From Halisarca cf. caerulea (lineage: Eukaryota > Porifera > Demospongiae > Chondrillida > Halisarcidae), in assembly GCA_963170055.1 (NCBI GenBank), contig CAUJGJ010000397.1:12015301-12079300 (forward strand): a stretch of 64,000 nt of DNA. The letters are read 5' to 3'. A program made the translations under genes and the position numbers. Below are positions 11,470 to 21,601 of the stretch, in pieces. Numbering within the stretch: the first letter of the stretch is position 1; every line of letters starts with the position of its first letter. The notes beneath the pieces were generated by a model. It searched no databases. It worked only from the letters and a program-made list of their open reading frames with translations, and was not told the origin of the DNA.

Positions 11470-11507
<38 letters not shown>
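11469..11507. repeat. AT dinucleotide microsatellite
   Basis: A run of about 18 TA units directly before the CAACAACATGGCGGAC start of dispersed repeat copy A. Confidence 0.9.
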
Positions 11508-12360
11508 ATGTCAACAACATGGCGGACTTTTAGGCAGTAGTCGAAGTCGTTGGTATTATTCAGTGAATTTTGTGTCTTTGCTTCTGTTTTCGTCAACGAA
11601 GAATCTTTTAGACCTAAAGATTTGGATTGAGAGTTAATCACGAAGATTCAACTCGCTCTAAGAATTTCCGTGGGCCTTCAATTTTTAGAGGTAGAGCGAG
11701 TGGTTTAAAGTTGTTGTCTTCGTTTTAGAAGTTGTGAAAGGACTCGAAAACTGACAAAAGCTGTTAAGCCGCCTCATCCAACAAGGAAGAGAACTTTGAT
11801 GAAGAATTTAGGACGGAAACGTTGTTGGAAGGATGATTTTACTGAGACATTTACCTTACGCTACCTCGGAAGTCCATGGAAACGAAGAAAAGGCTAAAGA
11901 AAGCTTCGGAAACAGGTAAGATGAGTGTGGAAAGCCTTTTGTCTTTTAGTTAACCATTATGGAGTACTTGAACGCTCATGTGAAAGTGTTTTAACGACGT
12001 TTAGTATGAGCAGGTCTTTAATAAAATAGTTTGTCAATGTGTTTTCGTAGATATGTTGGCGTACGTGTGTGTGTTATCTTGTGTATGTGTGTTTGCTTAG
12101 GTCTTCTAACCATAGATACTATGGTTCAACACGTCAGAGAATAGGACGCAGATGTTTGGATAAGAAGAAAACCTTTGAACCGCAAAAGTATGGAAACAAC
12201 GGGAAGATCCAAAGAAGTTTGGGGAACAGGCAGGTAAGATGAGAGATGAAAGCTCTGTTTGGAATTAGCAAACCGTTTTCGAACGGTTGAACTTGTATGA
12301 CAAGTGTTTCGGTGAGGTTTAGTGAGAGCAGGCCTTCAGTGAAAAAGAATTTCTTCAAGT
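11508..12360 (+). ncRNA. Dispersed repeat copy A: two exon-like cassettes ending in GTAAGATGAG donors
   Basis: 11508-11925 begins TGTCAACAACATGGCGGAC and ends AACAG|GTAAGATGAG. A second, partly homologous cassette (about 12121-12235) ends with the same donor context, GCAG|GTAAGATGAG. Sequence following each donor is also alike (GAAAGC, then AGCAGGTCTT or AGCAGGCCTT). Neither cassette has an open frame; an in-frame TAG follows ATGGCGGACTTT at once. A related copy lies inverted at 58800-59262. Interpretation as exons of a non-coding transcript, or as the 5' end of a mobile element, is inference. Confidence 0.4.
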
Positions 12361-12519
12361 AGTTTTTTTGGATATGTTCACGTTTGTGTATGTTAGTGTA
12401 GATGTTGTATACTATGTACCCGTATCTATGTTGTTTGATGTGTGTGTGTGTGTGTGTGAGGTATTGAGTATGTATGGTGTTTGTGTGTGTGTGATTGATA
12501 CAACATATAGTAGCATGCT

Positions 12520-12674
12520 GTAGTGGAACCAGGTATGTAGTGAAGAAGTTCCACTGTGTGTGTGTGTGTGCTTTTGTGGTTTCATTGATTATTGTTCTTT
12601 CTTTTCATGTTCAGAATATAGACTAAAGCATTGTTTCTGAAGGCCTTTGGTGAAATTGTAAGTGTATATTTGGA

Positions 12675-12733
<59 letters not shown>

Positions 12734-12940
12734 CCTATTTGCAATCACTTGATACACCACATTGGTTATAGTACCATGCTGAAGTGGAACCAGGTGTGTA
12801 GAGAAGAGGTTCGGCTGTGTGTGTGTATGTATGTGTCCTTTTGTGGTTTCATTGTTTATTGTTCTTTCTTTTCATGTTCAGAATATAGACTGAAGTACTG
12901 ATTCTGAAGACCTTTGGTGAAATTGTAAGTGTATATTTGG

Positions 12941-12945
<5 letters not shown>
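12520..12945 (+). repeat. Tandem duplication of an exon-like segment (about 268-bp spacing)
   Basis: 12520-12680 and 12770-12945 are near copies. Each contains TGGAACCAGGT, a short TG tract, TTGTGGTTTCATTG, and then TTTTCATGTTCAG|AATATAGACT ... GGTGAAATT|GTAAGTGTATA. The 45-bp core is thus flanked by a good acceptor and donor in both copies. A long TG microsatellite follows each donor. No open frame. Confidence 0.8.
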
Positions 12946-12985
<40 letters not shown>

Positions 12986-13041
12986 TGTGTGTGTGTATGT
13001 GTGTGTATGCGTACGTGTGTATGTGTATGTGTATGTGTGTG

Positions 13042-13089
<48 letters not shown>

Positions 13090-13224
13090 TAGCTATCCCA
13101 TAATGTCTTCCATATTACAAAAAATTTAGAAATCTCAATTTGCCCCCTATCCCCTAATTGTGTATGCAGCCCTGATGTGTACCTCTATTAATGTATGTGT
13201 CTTCAGTGGTTGTGGGGGGTGCAT

Positions 13225-13260
<36 letters not shown>
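12679..13260. repeat. TG microsatellite tracts
   Basis: Nearly pure TG runs at 12679-12732, 12942-13084 (with TATG and TGCG interruptions) and 13226-13259. Confidence 0.95.
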
Positions 13261-13262
<2 letters not shown>

Positions 13263-13708
13263 ATTACACACATTTAGCGTGTGCAGAGGAAAATATAAGC
13301 TCTAAAATACCACCTGCCATTTTGTCCAGTCATTTCTAAAAATGACCGGACATGTTCTGACATGAATCAATGATAGCTTATGCACTATATTATAATAAAT
13401 TATTGACCAATGAAGTAAATTCAACCATTCACACACACACACGCGCGCGATTTTCATACACAGCACATAATATTATGCAACAGCTATATCTGAATTAATG
13501 CATTATATGATAGTAGTTAAGCAAAATGTGCATGTGTAATGCCACAAAGGTGAATAAGTGTGTGTCTGAGTTACAGCAAAGATAAAAAGGGATTAATTAT
13601 TATGAATTGAATAATGATATAAAAGACAAAGTCCATTAGGGATAGAACAACACTGAGCATGTCAAAGAGCACCTGAATTGATTGTTAAAATGCATCACTG
13701 CCGCTAAA
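13261..13708. other. Non-coding stretch before the hAT gene
   Basis: AT-rich sequence with a small CA/CG tract at 13431-13450. I looked for the 3' terminus of the hAT element here and did not find a convincing inverted repeat. Confidence 0.6.
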
Positions 13709-16048
13709 CTAAGCTGTCATCCAATCATCCCAGTCATCCAAGGTGAAAGCATCGTTAGAGTCCGCTATTGTGTCTGTATCTGTGCTTGCTCCCTGTCTGG
13801 TGTACTCTTTTCTTTCACTTTGATTAATTCGTCTCGTTTGACTATTCCACCAAAGCTCAATTGCCTTGTCAGCTGCAAATGTACTGAACTCAGGTCCTTC
13901 AATGTTGATTTCCAACAGATCATTCAGTGTTTCTGTCTTCAGCTTAGTTCTTCTCTCTGTCTTAATGCCTTTCAAACGAGAAAAGATTTGCTCCACACGG
14001 CAATTAGTGAATGGTAGGCTGAAAAGGAGCTTGCTGAGAAGAATGACACAAGGCCACTTTTTTGCATCAGGGCAATTATGAAGCTTATACCACACTTTAC
14101 GGTACTCTGTAACACCTATATCAAGGTACTTCCTTGCATACTTTACAGCTTCTTCAATCTCTTCCAAAACTACCAGGGCACTTGCACCTTTGGCCTCCAG
14201 AGGCATTGCAAACACAGAGAATACATGCTCAGTAGCCTCCTTGATTTCACCAATGTCATCTTCATCAGACTCGTTGTCACTAGAAAGAATTGATACAGTG
14301 TTCCTGGACCAGCACTGAGTGTCAAGGATCAGTAGAATGCACCGCAACAACTTAGTGTCTGTCCACTCAAGCCGTGAGCGCATGGAGCTGTTGAGGCTGT
14401 CAACTCCTTCAGAGGCTGACTTCGCACATTGATCTATTGTGCTTTGATTGTAGCTCTTGAGGGTTGCCTTCTGGAAAGTACTTACTCCATTGCCTTCCAT
14501 CACGATCCGGTCTTGAACAAATTTGACAGTTGGCCAAGACACAGGACTGTCCTTGGCTAAGGCTTTCAATGCCTTAGATGACGTCAATACACATTGCAAA
14601 CCTTGGACAATATCAAGTGAGGCCTCTTGTAGGCTTAGACTCAGAATGGAAACAGGCTTTAGGATGTCAACATACATGGCACTTCCAATGAGATACTTGC
14701 TTTGAGTCCACTTGTTTGCATAGCCTTTTATTTTTGCCCTATCATCTGCTCTGATGGTTGAATCCTCTGCCAGGGCTGTCAGGTGAGCAATGTACACACC
14801 ATAGTTATCAATAAAATGCTGTAGGGCTTTCCTTTTGTGTGAAATCCATCGTGATCCTTGAGATCGCACAGGTAGGTTACCTCCATCTGGGATATCAAAC
14901 ACAGCTTTCAGTTCATCTGCAACAGTCTGGAGCTCTCTGCATTTCCTTGGTGACTTGTGATATAAATAGTAGAGCCGGAGGAGCATTTCTTCTATGTCTT
15001 TGAAGATAAGGCTTGAAAGGGCATCCTTGCAAGCAAGCTCCAACCTGTGAGCATAGCACCACCCCCAAAACAGCCATGGAAGTTTGTCCTGCAGTTTCCC
15101 TCTCATTCCATTCCGCTGTGCTATGTTCACTGCAGCACCGTCTGTCATCCCTCCAACAAGAATAGGCTTGTCTTTCACTTCCAAGATTAATTTCTGATCC
15201 TTCACATCATCAATACCAAGTGGTTTCAATGCCACATCCAAACACTTGATGAGACCATCAGCATCAGTTTTCTCTGGACTCAAAACTGCAAAAAAACGAC
15301 AATTGGATGTGATCTCCAGCAAGGTGTCATTTATGTTGCAATACTGAAGAGCAAATACCTCCTGCTCTACGTTGCCTTCATCAGTTGAGCTATCCATAAG
15401 GAAACTGAAGTATGGTACAGATGAAAGGACAGCAATAAAATCCTGCCGTTGACTTTCTGCAATGAAGTGGATGAACGATTTGGCTGCTGGGGGGTTCTTG
15501 TAGGAAGAACCAAGATCAACTCCATGGCGAGATTCCACCTGAACAAGAGAAGGGTACTTCGTGAAGGGCAAACCTTCTTTAGCCATCATATAGCAGATAT
15601 CGAACTTCTTCTTCATTCTCCCCTCATCAGTGGCGCTCATAGTTAAAAGAGACCTCGCTATAGTTGAGTACGAAGTGATGGGGTTGTTGCTCGACTGAGC
15701 CCGTGTGATTCTAAGGCGATTCATGGCAGCTTTGTGTTGCTCCGTGGACGCATGATCTTGAACGTTGCTACTTTTATGATTACGAGAGCCTTGGATCCAA
15801 ACGTTAGAATAATTCTTTAACCCGCGAATATTTGCTTCGAACGTACGACAAACGTGACACCACATCGAATCGACCAACGTGCTGTCGTCTTTGGACGAAT
15901 CACAGCGAAGCCACGTTAGTGTATCAAATTGCTTGTCGAACTGCTTCTGCCATTTCTCAAAAGTATTTACAGTGACTGATCGCTTCCTCTTGCTACTTGG
16001 TGCTGGCTCACTTTCTTCAAGGTTGATTACCCTTTTCTGCCCGGACAT
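13709..16048 (-). CDS. hAT-superfamily transposase, ZNF862/ZMYM-like, intact
   Basis: One open frame; I prefer the ATG at 16048-16046 (MSGQKRVINLEESEPAPSSK), giving about 779 codons, because the frame upstream (to 16198) lacks coding character. Order: basic start; a zinc-finger region with MWCHVCRTFEAN ... QDHASTEQHKAAM (TTF/BED-like C..C...H....H); the catalytic region with FSFLMDSSTDEGNVEQ, VGGMTDGAAVNIAQRNGM and WCYAHRLELACKDAL; and a C-terminal hAT dimerisation region, LLFSLPFTNCRVEQIFSRLK. These match the group that gave rise to vertebrate ZNF862- and ZMYM-type proteins. No lesions are visible, so it may be active, or a captured host gene. Terminal repeats were not found. Confidence 0.8.
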   Translation of the reverse strand: MSGQKRVINLEESEPAPSSKRKRSVTVNTFEKWQKQFDKQFDTLTWLRCDSSKDDSTLVDSMWCHVCRTFEANIRGLKNYSNVWIQGSRNHKSSNVQDHASTEQHKAAMNRLRITRAQSSNNPITSYSTIARSLLTMSATDEGRMKKKFDICYMMAKEGLPFTKYPSLVQVESRHGVDLGSSYKNPPAAKSFIHFIAESQRQDFIAVLSSVPYFSFLMDSSTDEGNVEQEVFALQYCNINDTLLEITSNCRFFAVLSPEKTDADGLIKCLDVALKPLGIDDVKDQKLILEVKDKPILVGGMTDGAAVNIAQRNGMRGKLQDKLPWLFWGWCYAHRLELACKDALSSLIFKDIEEMLLRLYYLYHKSPRKCRELQTVADELKAVFDIPDGGNLPVRSQGSRWISHKRKALQHFIDNYGVYIAHLTALAEDSTIRADDRAKIKGYANKWTQSKYLIGSAMYVDILKPVSILSLSLQEASLDIVQGLQCVLTSSKALKALAKDSPVSWPTVKFVQDRIVMEGNGVSTFQKATLKSYNQSTIDQCAKSASEGVDSLNSSMRSRLEWTDTKLLRCILLILDTQCWSRNTVSILSSDNESDEDDIGEIKEATEHVFSVFAMPLEAKGASALVVLEEIEEAVKYARKYLDIGVTEYRKVWYKLHNCPDAKKWPCVILLSKLLFSLPFTNCRVEQIFSRLKGIKTERRTKLKTETLNDLLEINIEGPEFSTFAADKAIELWWNSQTRRINQSERKEYTRQGASTDTDTIADSNDAFTLDDWDDWMTA

Positions 16049-16199
16049 TTTGTCCGCGCGTTTATGGTCTGGCGCGGCAAGGCTCAATTTGGCACGGCAA
16101 ATGGCCGATGTCCGACCGTTATATTTTTCCCTGGTGTGTGAGGATGTCCATGTATAGTGAATATTCATGTTTGTATGTACTTCATGTGTGTTTATCATA

Positions 16200-16661
16200 T
16201 ACTATGCTAATTTATATTGTCCTTTGCAGGAATTTGATACACAGAAAGTACAGTGTATTGTATGCTTATGCGAAGAATCTAACTTGATTCTGAAAAACTA
16301 CTGTGTACATGTTTTCTATAATTGACTGTATTATGCATGGATTTATAATTTGTTGAAATACTGTTATATATCATTTTAATTTTTATTTTATTGTAATGGT
16401 TTATTAATGATTAGTATGTAAATAATGTCATGAATATAATAATATATACAATTATACTGTAGAATTATAATGTATATAAATTAATATATAATAGGAATAA
16501 ATAAGAGAGAGTTAAGAATAATAATAATATTAATAAAAGGAATAAATGATGAAGTTTTACTTGGAAAATGTTATTGCTGCCATGTGTGCTGGTTGTTGGT
16601 TGCCTACATGGTTAGAAAAGGAACATAAAATATATTAAATAGACATGCTGAAAGAGTACGT

Positions 16662-16724
<63 letters not shown>

Positions 16725-17144
16725 AACCACACATACACAACCACATACATGTACACATACACACACATGCACACACACAACCACACACAGCACATGCATA
16801 TAGTACAATATATGCACATGTGTACACTGTTCGAAAAATTAAATTTCCTGACCATTCCTTACCTTGGGAAAGTCAAAGGAAATTTGTGCCACGGGAACAT
16901 GTAAAATTTCCTACATTCCGGCACACAAGATTTCCAATATTATCAACTGTTATATACAATGCCATGCAATAATGTATTTAACAGCAGAACTTGATACATA
17001 TTATTAACCATTTGAATTATTTAAAAAATCAATTCAATGTTTATATAATAATAACATAATTATTGTAATAATAATCATGGGCATTATAATGTAAAAACAT
17101 GCCTGTTTGTTCAAATTATACAATTGCAATTTAATGCAACAAAT
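16200..17144. other. AT-rich non-coding stretch with a CA microsatellite
   Basis: A CA tract (16665-16720, continuing as imperfect ACAC to about 16800) in AT-rich DNA. Frames here are VCVCV-type microsatellite artefacts. 16850-16935 has repeated AAATTTCC words in both orientations. No gene seen. Confidence 0.8.
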
Positions 17145-18765
17145 CTATTTTACCAGGGGTGTGACAAATAAAAGATTTTGCAAATTGAAATTTCTCACAC
17201 AATGAGCACATCGAGCAGTAAATAAATGAAGAGGTACATAAGTATGCAGACCATGGGATTCAAATATATCAGAACACCACACTTGAACAGGATTCCCACA
17301 GGCAAACCTCATAGAATGTGGATAATACCAAGATGCCACTGCCAGCAAGATTGATTCTTGGAAAGGACTTGATGAATCTGGATTTTTACACATAAGAGTA
17401 AATTTGGCAAAATAATGTACTTTGATGGGTCTTTTCCAATAATGGGGCTGCGCATGGTCTTGAAGTACACTATTCAAAGTTGTTGGCTCATTGGAAAACA
17501 ACTGAGAATCCCATTTTACCAAGGGCATGGACTTGTGATTTGCATTGTATTGCTTTCCACAAATGACCATTGACCGATATTTAAGATATACAGAATTAAC
17601 AGACACTACTTCCACACCTGGGTGCTGTTGTTCATATATTTTACAAATGTTTTGCTTATCACTGTCATAAAGAATGCTCCGGGTTGACTGCTTTGGTAAT
17701 TCATATGCATCATCATTCTGAGGTTCAGGAGATTGCTTCACTGACCCACAGTAACGTTTATCTTTGAAGTGGTACACTGAGGAAAAGTCTGCTGTAAATT
17801 CGGAAGGAAAGCGAAATGAATCAGCAAAAGAATCGTATAGAAACCTTTTCATTAACTGTGGTTCAACCATATATGAACCCTTAGGCTGATGAGAAAGTAA
17901 ACCGTCATATCGCTCAAAGGAGAAAAGCCAAAATTCCCGCACTGGACCAAAATTCTTTATAACATCAATCAAATGGCCATGCATATGCATGTTAGGTGTA
18001 ACTGCCTGCTCACCATATAAAATTTCCACTCTCTTACAAAACTGAATGAGAAGTACATGGGCCAATTGCAGCTTTTCATATGTGACTGAGTGCTGACATA
18101 GTATTCTACACGCCAAAACGAAATGCCTCCAACATTCCAAATGTTCTGTTGGCAAATAATCATAGAGAGCGGGGATAGAGTAAAGTGTCACCCAGTTCTT
18201 AAACTGGTCAGCAGTAAACCCAGAGAAACTGTTTTTAATCTTGTAAGGAACTCGACCCACTTCACTGGGTACGACAATGGAGTCGACCACATTTTACAAA
18301 CTATCAAAATTATTTTTGCTGATCAGCTCATTCTTTAACCAAAGCTTTAACATATGCTTTGCAGTGCCAAGAAATAAATTATGCATCGGATCAACAACAA
18401 GCATTTCATGATGATATACACCGAGGAGACAGTAAAATTATATAAATTACCTTCAGAATTTGTGCTAAGTTTGAGCCTTGTGATCCACTCCCATTTCTGT
18501 TTATCATAAAACAGCCGTAGGTGACGCTTGTACGTTTTGGGTGAAAGAAGACGATCACAATGAGGACAAAATACTGTCCCTGTGTCAGCTGCCATAGAAC
18601 GATCAATTCGGTGAGAAAGAATAGTACGTGATGATAGACTACAATTTGAAGATGGCCTTTCTTCGTAGCAGGTCTCTTTAGAGTCTGAATTAGTCGAGCT
18701 GTCCCGCTTATTCGGCGCTATAATCGGGTCACGTGTTGAGCACGCATAATTATGGAATTGCAATT
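17145..18765 (-). pseudogene. Internally deleted CACTA Tnp2 transposase
   Basis: Read downward from about 18765: an N-terminal exon with a zinc motif (TVFCPHCDRLLSPKTYKRHL) ends at a GTAATT-type donor after LKLSTNSE. Shortly after comes HHEMLVVDPMHNLFLGTAKH, the end of the Transposase_21 core. The whole central core, including the PFK and PGP motifs that are present at 8300-8560 in the other copy, is missing, so the junction near 18410-18450 is an internal deletion. A TAA then interrupts the frame just before MVDSIVVP (18290). The C-terminal 380 codons are open, with MHMHGHLIDVIKNFGPVREF and FSFERYDGLLSHQPKGSYMV. Non-autonomous remnant. Confidence 0.8.
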
Positions 18766-18863
18766 GTCCAATAAAAACTTAGCGTAAAAACGCGCGCGCG
18801 GCATCGATTGAGTCTAATCAAGTTATCCAACCTTTATCGAGCTCTCTAAAGTTCTCAGTTGAA
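18766..18863. promoter_or_regulatory. Putative bidirectional promoter of a CACTA element
   Basis: About 100 bp separates the divergent starts of the Tnp2 exon (-) and the partner ORF (+). It contains a CpG-rich core, ACGCGCGCGCGGCATCG, unlike the AT-rich surroundings, and no TATA box. Role inferred from position only. Confidence 0.35.
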
Positions 18864-20589
18864 ATGCATTATTCGAGTGACTCCGACGGTGATTGTGAGC
18901 CTTTTTCTCAAGTCGAACAAATACCATTCGGCAAAGGTCGATTTAATGGTAGAATATACCTACCAGATTCCAGCGATGACCACTGTGACGATTTAAGCCC
19001 TGAAAAAGAATCACAACCACCTGCTGTGAGAAGCAAGACTCCAGTTTCTATCCAGCGAAAATCACCATACTTCGTAGAGTCAAAGTCCCAAGACAAGAGC
19101 AAAGGAATGCAAAAAAGAAAGCGCTCAGCTTCTTCACTGCTGCAATCTGCCCGCAAGTCTATTCATCCACCCTTGCCAACTGTATCTACTGATATAGACA
19201 CTGAAAATACACCCCCAGATTGTAGAAAAGATGCAGGAGATTCTCGCCCAAAGTCGATGTATGCCATTGACAGATCTACTGATGCAGTTCTAAAGCAGAT
19301 CCAGAAAACAAATGATCTACTATCAGTCGTAGCACAAAGGCTGAACAACACTGAAAAACGCTTGGATAAAGTGGAAGATGAAGTCAGCAATGCTGGGTCA
19401 TCCTTAAGTAGTGACAATAGCACAAGCACAGCCAAGAAAAGAGTACCACTGCCAGTCAGCGTGAGTGCATGCATGCATGCATATATCAAGCAGGAATAAT
19501 GTTTGTAGTTGGGTATATGTAACTCACTCATTATCCATCAATGGGGAACTTCTTGTTGATTAACAGAATTTTACTGCGGTATTATGCACTCATATAGTAT
19601 TGTGTACATGTAAGCAGGTGTATGCTAGTTAGTTTTCATTCACAATAGGTGTATATACCTTAGCAGCTATAGGACTTTGGATTTTAAAATTACATGTTTG
19701 AGGTCCATCCATGCATGTCCTTTGTCACAGCGTGAAACAAGACGAGTGTATGGGATGCTACAACAAGAAGATGAGAACTTCCTTGGATGGAGTATCGGAC
19801 CAGGGTATATATACTAGATTGAAAATGTAACAATTGAATATATAATTTATTTGTATATGGCACTTAATTGCATTCTACTTTCTCCAGGAAATCTTTCAAA
19901 GATGAGGCCAATCAAAAAACATTGCAGGATCTAATTCGTGAAGTTAAAGGATTGCAACCAGATTTGTTAACTCAGCATATTCATGGTTAGGAACCTGCTG
20001 GCAGACATGAACATTTGTAATTCAGTGAATGAGTGTACCTACTCCTTTCTAACCCGTTTTTATAGATGCAGCCTATCGTTACTACCGTACTCAGTGTGAA
20101 GAAGCTTCTGCAGAAAGGAGGGGTAAGAGTGCCGGCAATTTGCAAAGGAAAAGGAGGCATGAACGGTTGATGAGAGTAAGTTTCTCTATCAACATGATTA
20201 TTACAATGTGCTTTGCGGCTAATACTTGTCCTACTCAACTTCATCAAAATTTATGTAGAAGCTTCAAGACCGAAAAGTAGCTCTCAAATCAATGTCTGTT
20301 GATGATGAAAAATATAGAGCCATGTGGGAGAATGTCCTGAAACTTGAAATGATGTCGAGTGAGAACAGTGGAGATGATATATAGCAGTGATGACACCATT
20401 TATGTGAACCCTCTGCCTTGGAGATCAAGTCAAGTGAACTCTTTCATGGCTCGACTAGATGATCAGGCACAGTCCAGTAAGTCAGCAACCTCCAAACGTC
20501 TATCCAAGAAGCGTACGGTTGGTGAAAATTCTTCTCGTTCTCAACCAAGTGATAAGGACTTACCATTGTGGGCATTCTCAAAACAATGA
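18864..20589 (+). CDS. Five-exon accessory gene divergent from CACTA Tnp2
   Basis: Exons 18864-19460, 19731-19804, 19888-19985, 20066-20175 and 20259 onward join in frame with GT-AG introns (donors GTGAGT, GTATAT, GTTAGG, GTAAGT). The protein starts acidic (MHYSSDSDGDCEPFSQ), has a Lys/Arg-rich part (KGMQKRKRSASSLLQSARKS), a coiled coil (LKQIQKTNDLLSVVAQRLNN), then RVYGMLQQEDENFLGWSIGP, AYRYYRTQCEEASAERRGK and SMSVDDEKYRAMWENVLKLE. The frame reaches a stop at 20382-20384, but another frame stays coding-like to 20589 (TIYVNPLPWRSSQVNSFMAR, PLWAFSKQ), so one indel near 20350-20385 probably truncated it. I know no named family. By analogy with plant TnpA it may bind element ends (inference). Confidence 0.6.
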
Positions 20590-21119
20590 TTGTGTGGTCT
20601 TGGTACCTGGGCACCATGGTAATGCAAGGTCACATGAGAAACTCTAACCATCATCAGTAGAAAATTGCAACTTGACTCTTAGAGTAACTATTTTGCTGAC
20701 TTAAGGTTGAAGTTTTCAATGCCATTTGATTTTTATCTTTATATTATTTGTGTGATTTTGATGATTTTTCCAGCATTTTCAAACTTCCAATGCAATTATC
20801 TTAAATTGGCTAGTATATATGTGAGAAAATGTCCTGAAATTTGAAGACAGAACATGCATTGCATGACATGCTTCTGGTGTGACACCCACCATGTAGTTTG
20901 TCAGTATCCTGCCAAGTGCACACCACATTACATGCTATGCAACCCAACAACTATAGAAAATCCTAGTGGAAATTTGCCCTGTACTTATACAGAAAAAACG
21001 CCAGGAATTTACATATGTCCTCCTGAAGCCCAGTTGTCATGAAATGTTACTTGTACTGAACCTATCCTGTGGATGTCATGGTATTGGAAATACAACTTTT
21101 GACATAGTGGTATATACAT
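20590..21119. other. Non-coding stretch
   Basis: Nothing with coding character or repeat structure. Presumably the 3' flank of the accessory gene and the end of CACTA element 2; its terminus was not identified. Confidence 0.6.
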
Positions 21120-21209
21120 ATTAACTCACCATCATTTCCCTAACAGATTCTATGTTTTCTTCCTGTGAACATGCAGAATGACAACAGAGCACAATAATTC
21201 CAGAAACAC

Positions 21210-21301
<92 letters not shown>

Positions 21302-21305
21302 TACA

Positions 21306-21343
<38 letters not shown>

Positions 21344-21347
21344 TACA

Positions 21348-21404
<57 letters not shown>

Positions 21405-21593
21405 ACACACACACATACACACACGCACACACGCACACACACATACACACACATTTTATAATTATACATCACTACACAAAGCCACGTATTACTCAGGGAT
21501 CTTTCAATTCTAGATCTGTGAGGATAATCTCCAAGTGATTCGAGTTTCCAGGGCCGTAGGCGGCCCACGAGTTTTTTAAACTCGAATCACTTG
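21120..21593 (+). repeat. Dispersed repeat with CA core and 3' hairpin, copy 1
   Basis: A unique start (TTAACTCACCATCATTTCCC, AATAATTCCAGAAAC), a long CA microsatellite (21209-21460), a short tail (GGGATCTTTCAATTC) and a terminal hairpin at 21532-21593: CAAGTGATTCGAGTTT ... AAACTCGAATCACTTG. The same order occurs at 26978-27374, so CA core and hairpin are parts of one repeat family. Confidence 0.75.
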
Positions 21594-21601
21594 TTACTAT
21601 G

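Noticed and set aside
21140..21568. Cys-Val and Thr-His repeat ORFs (also at 12929, 16604, 27006, 44614, 57396)
   Set aside because: Translations of CA/TG microsatellites, open on both strands because of the repeat.
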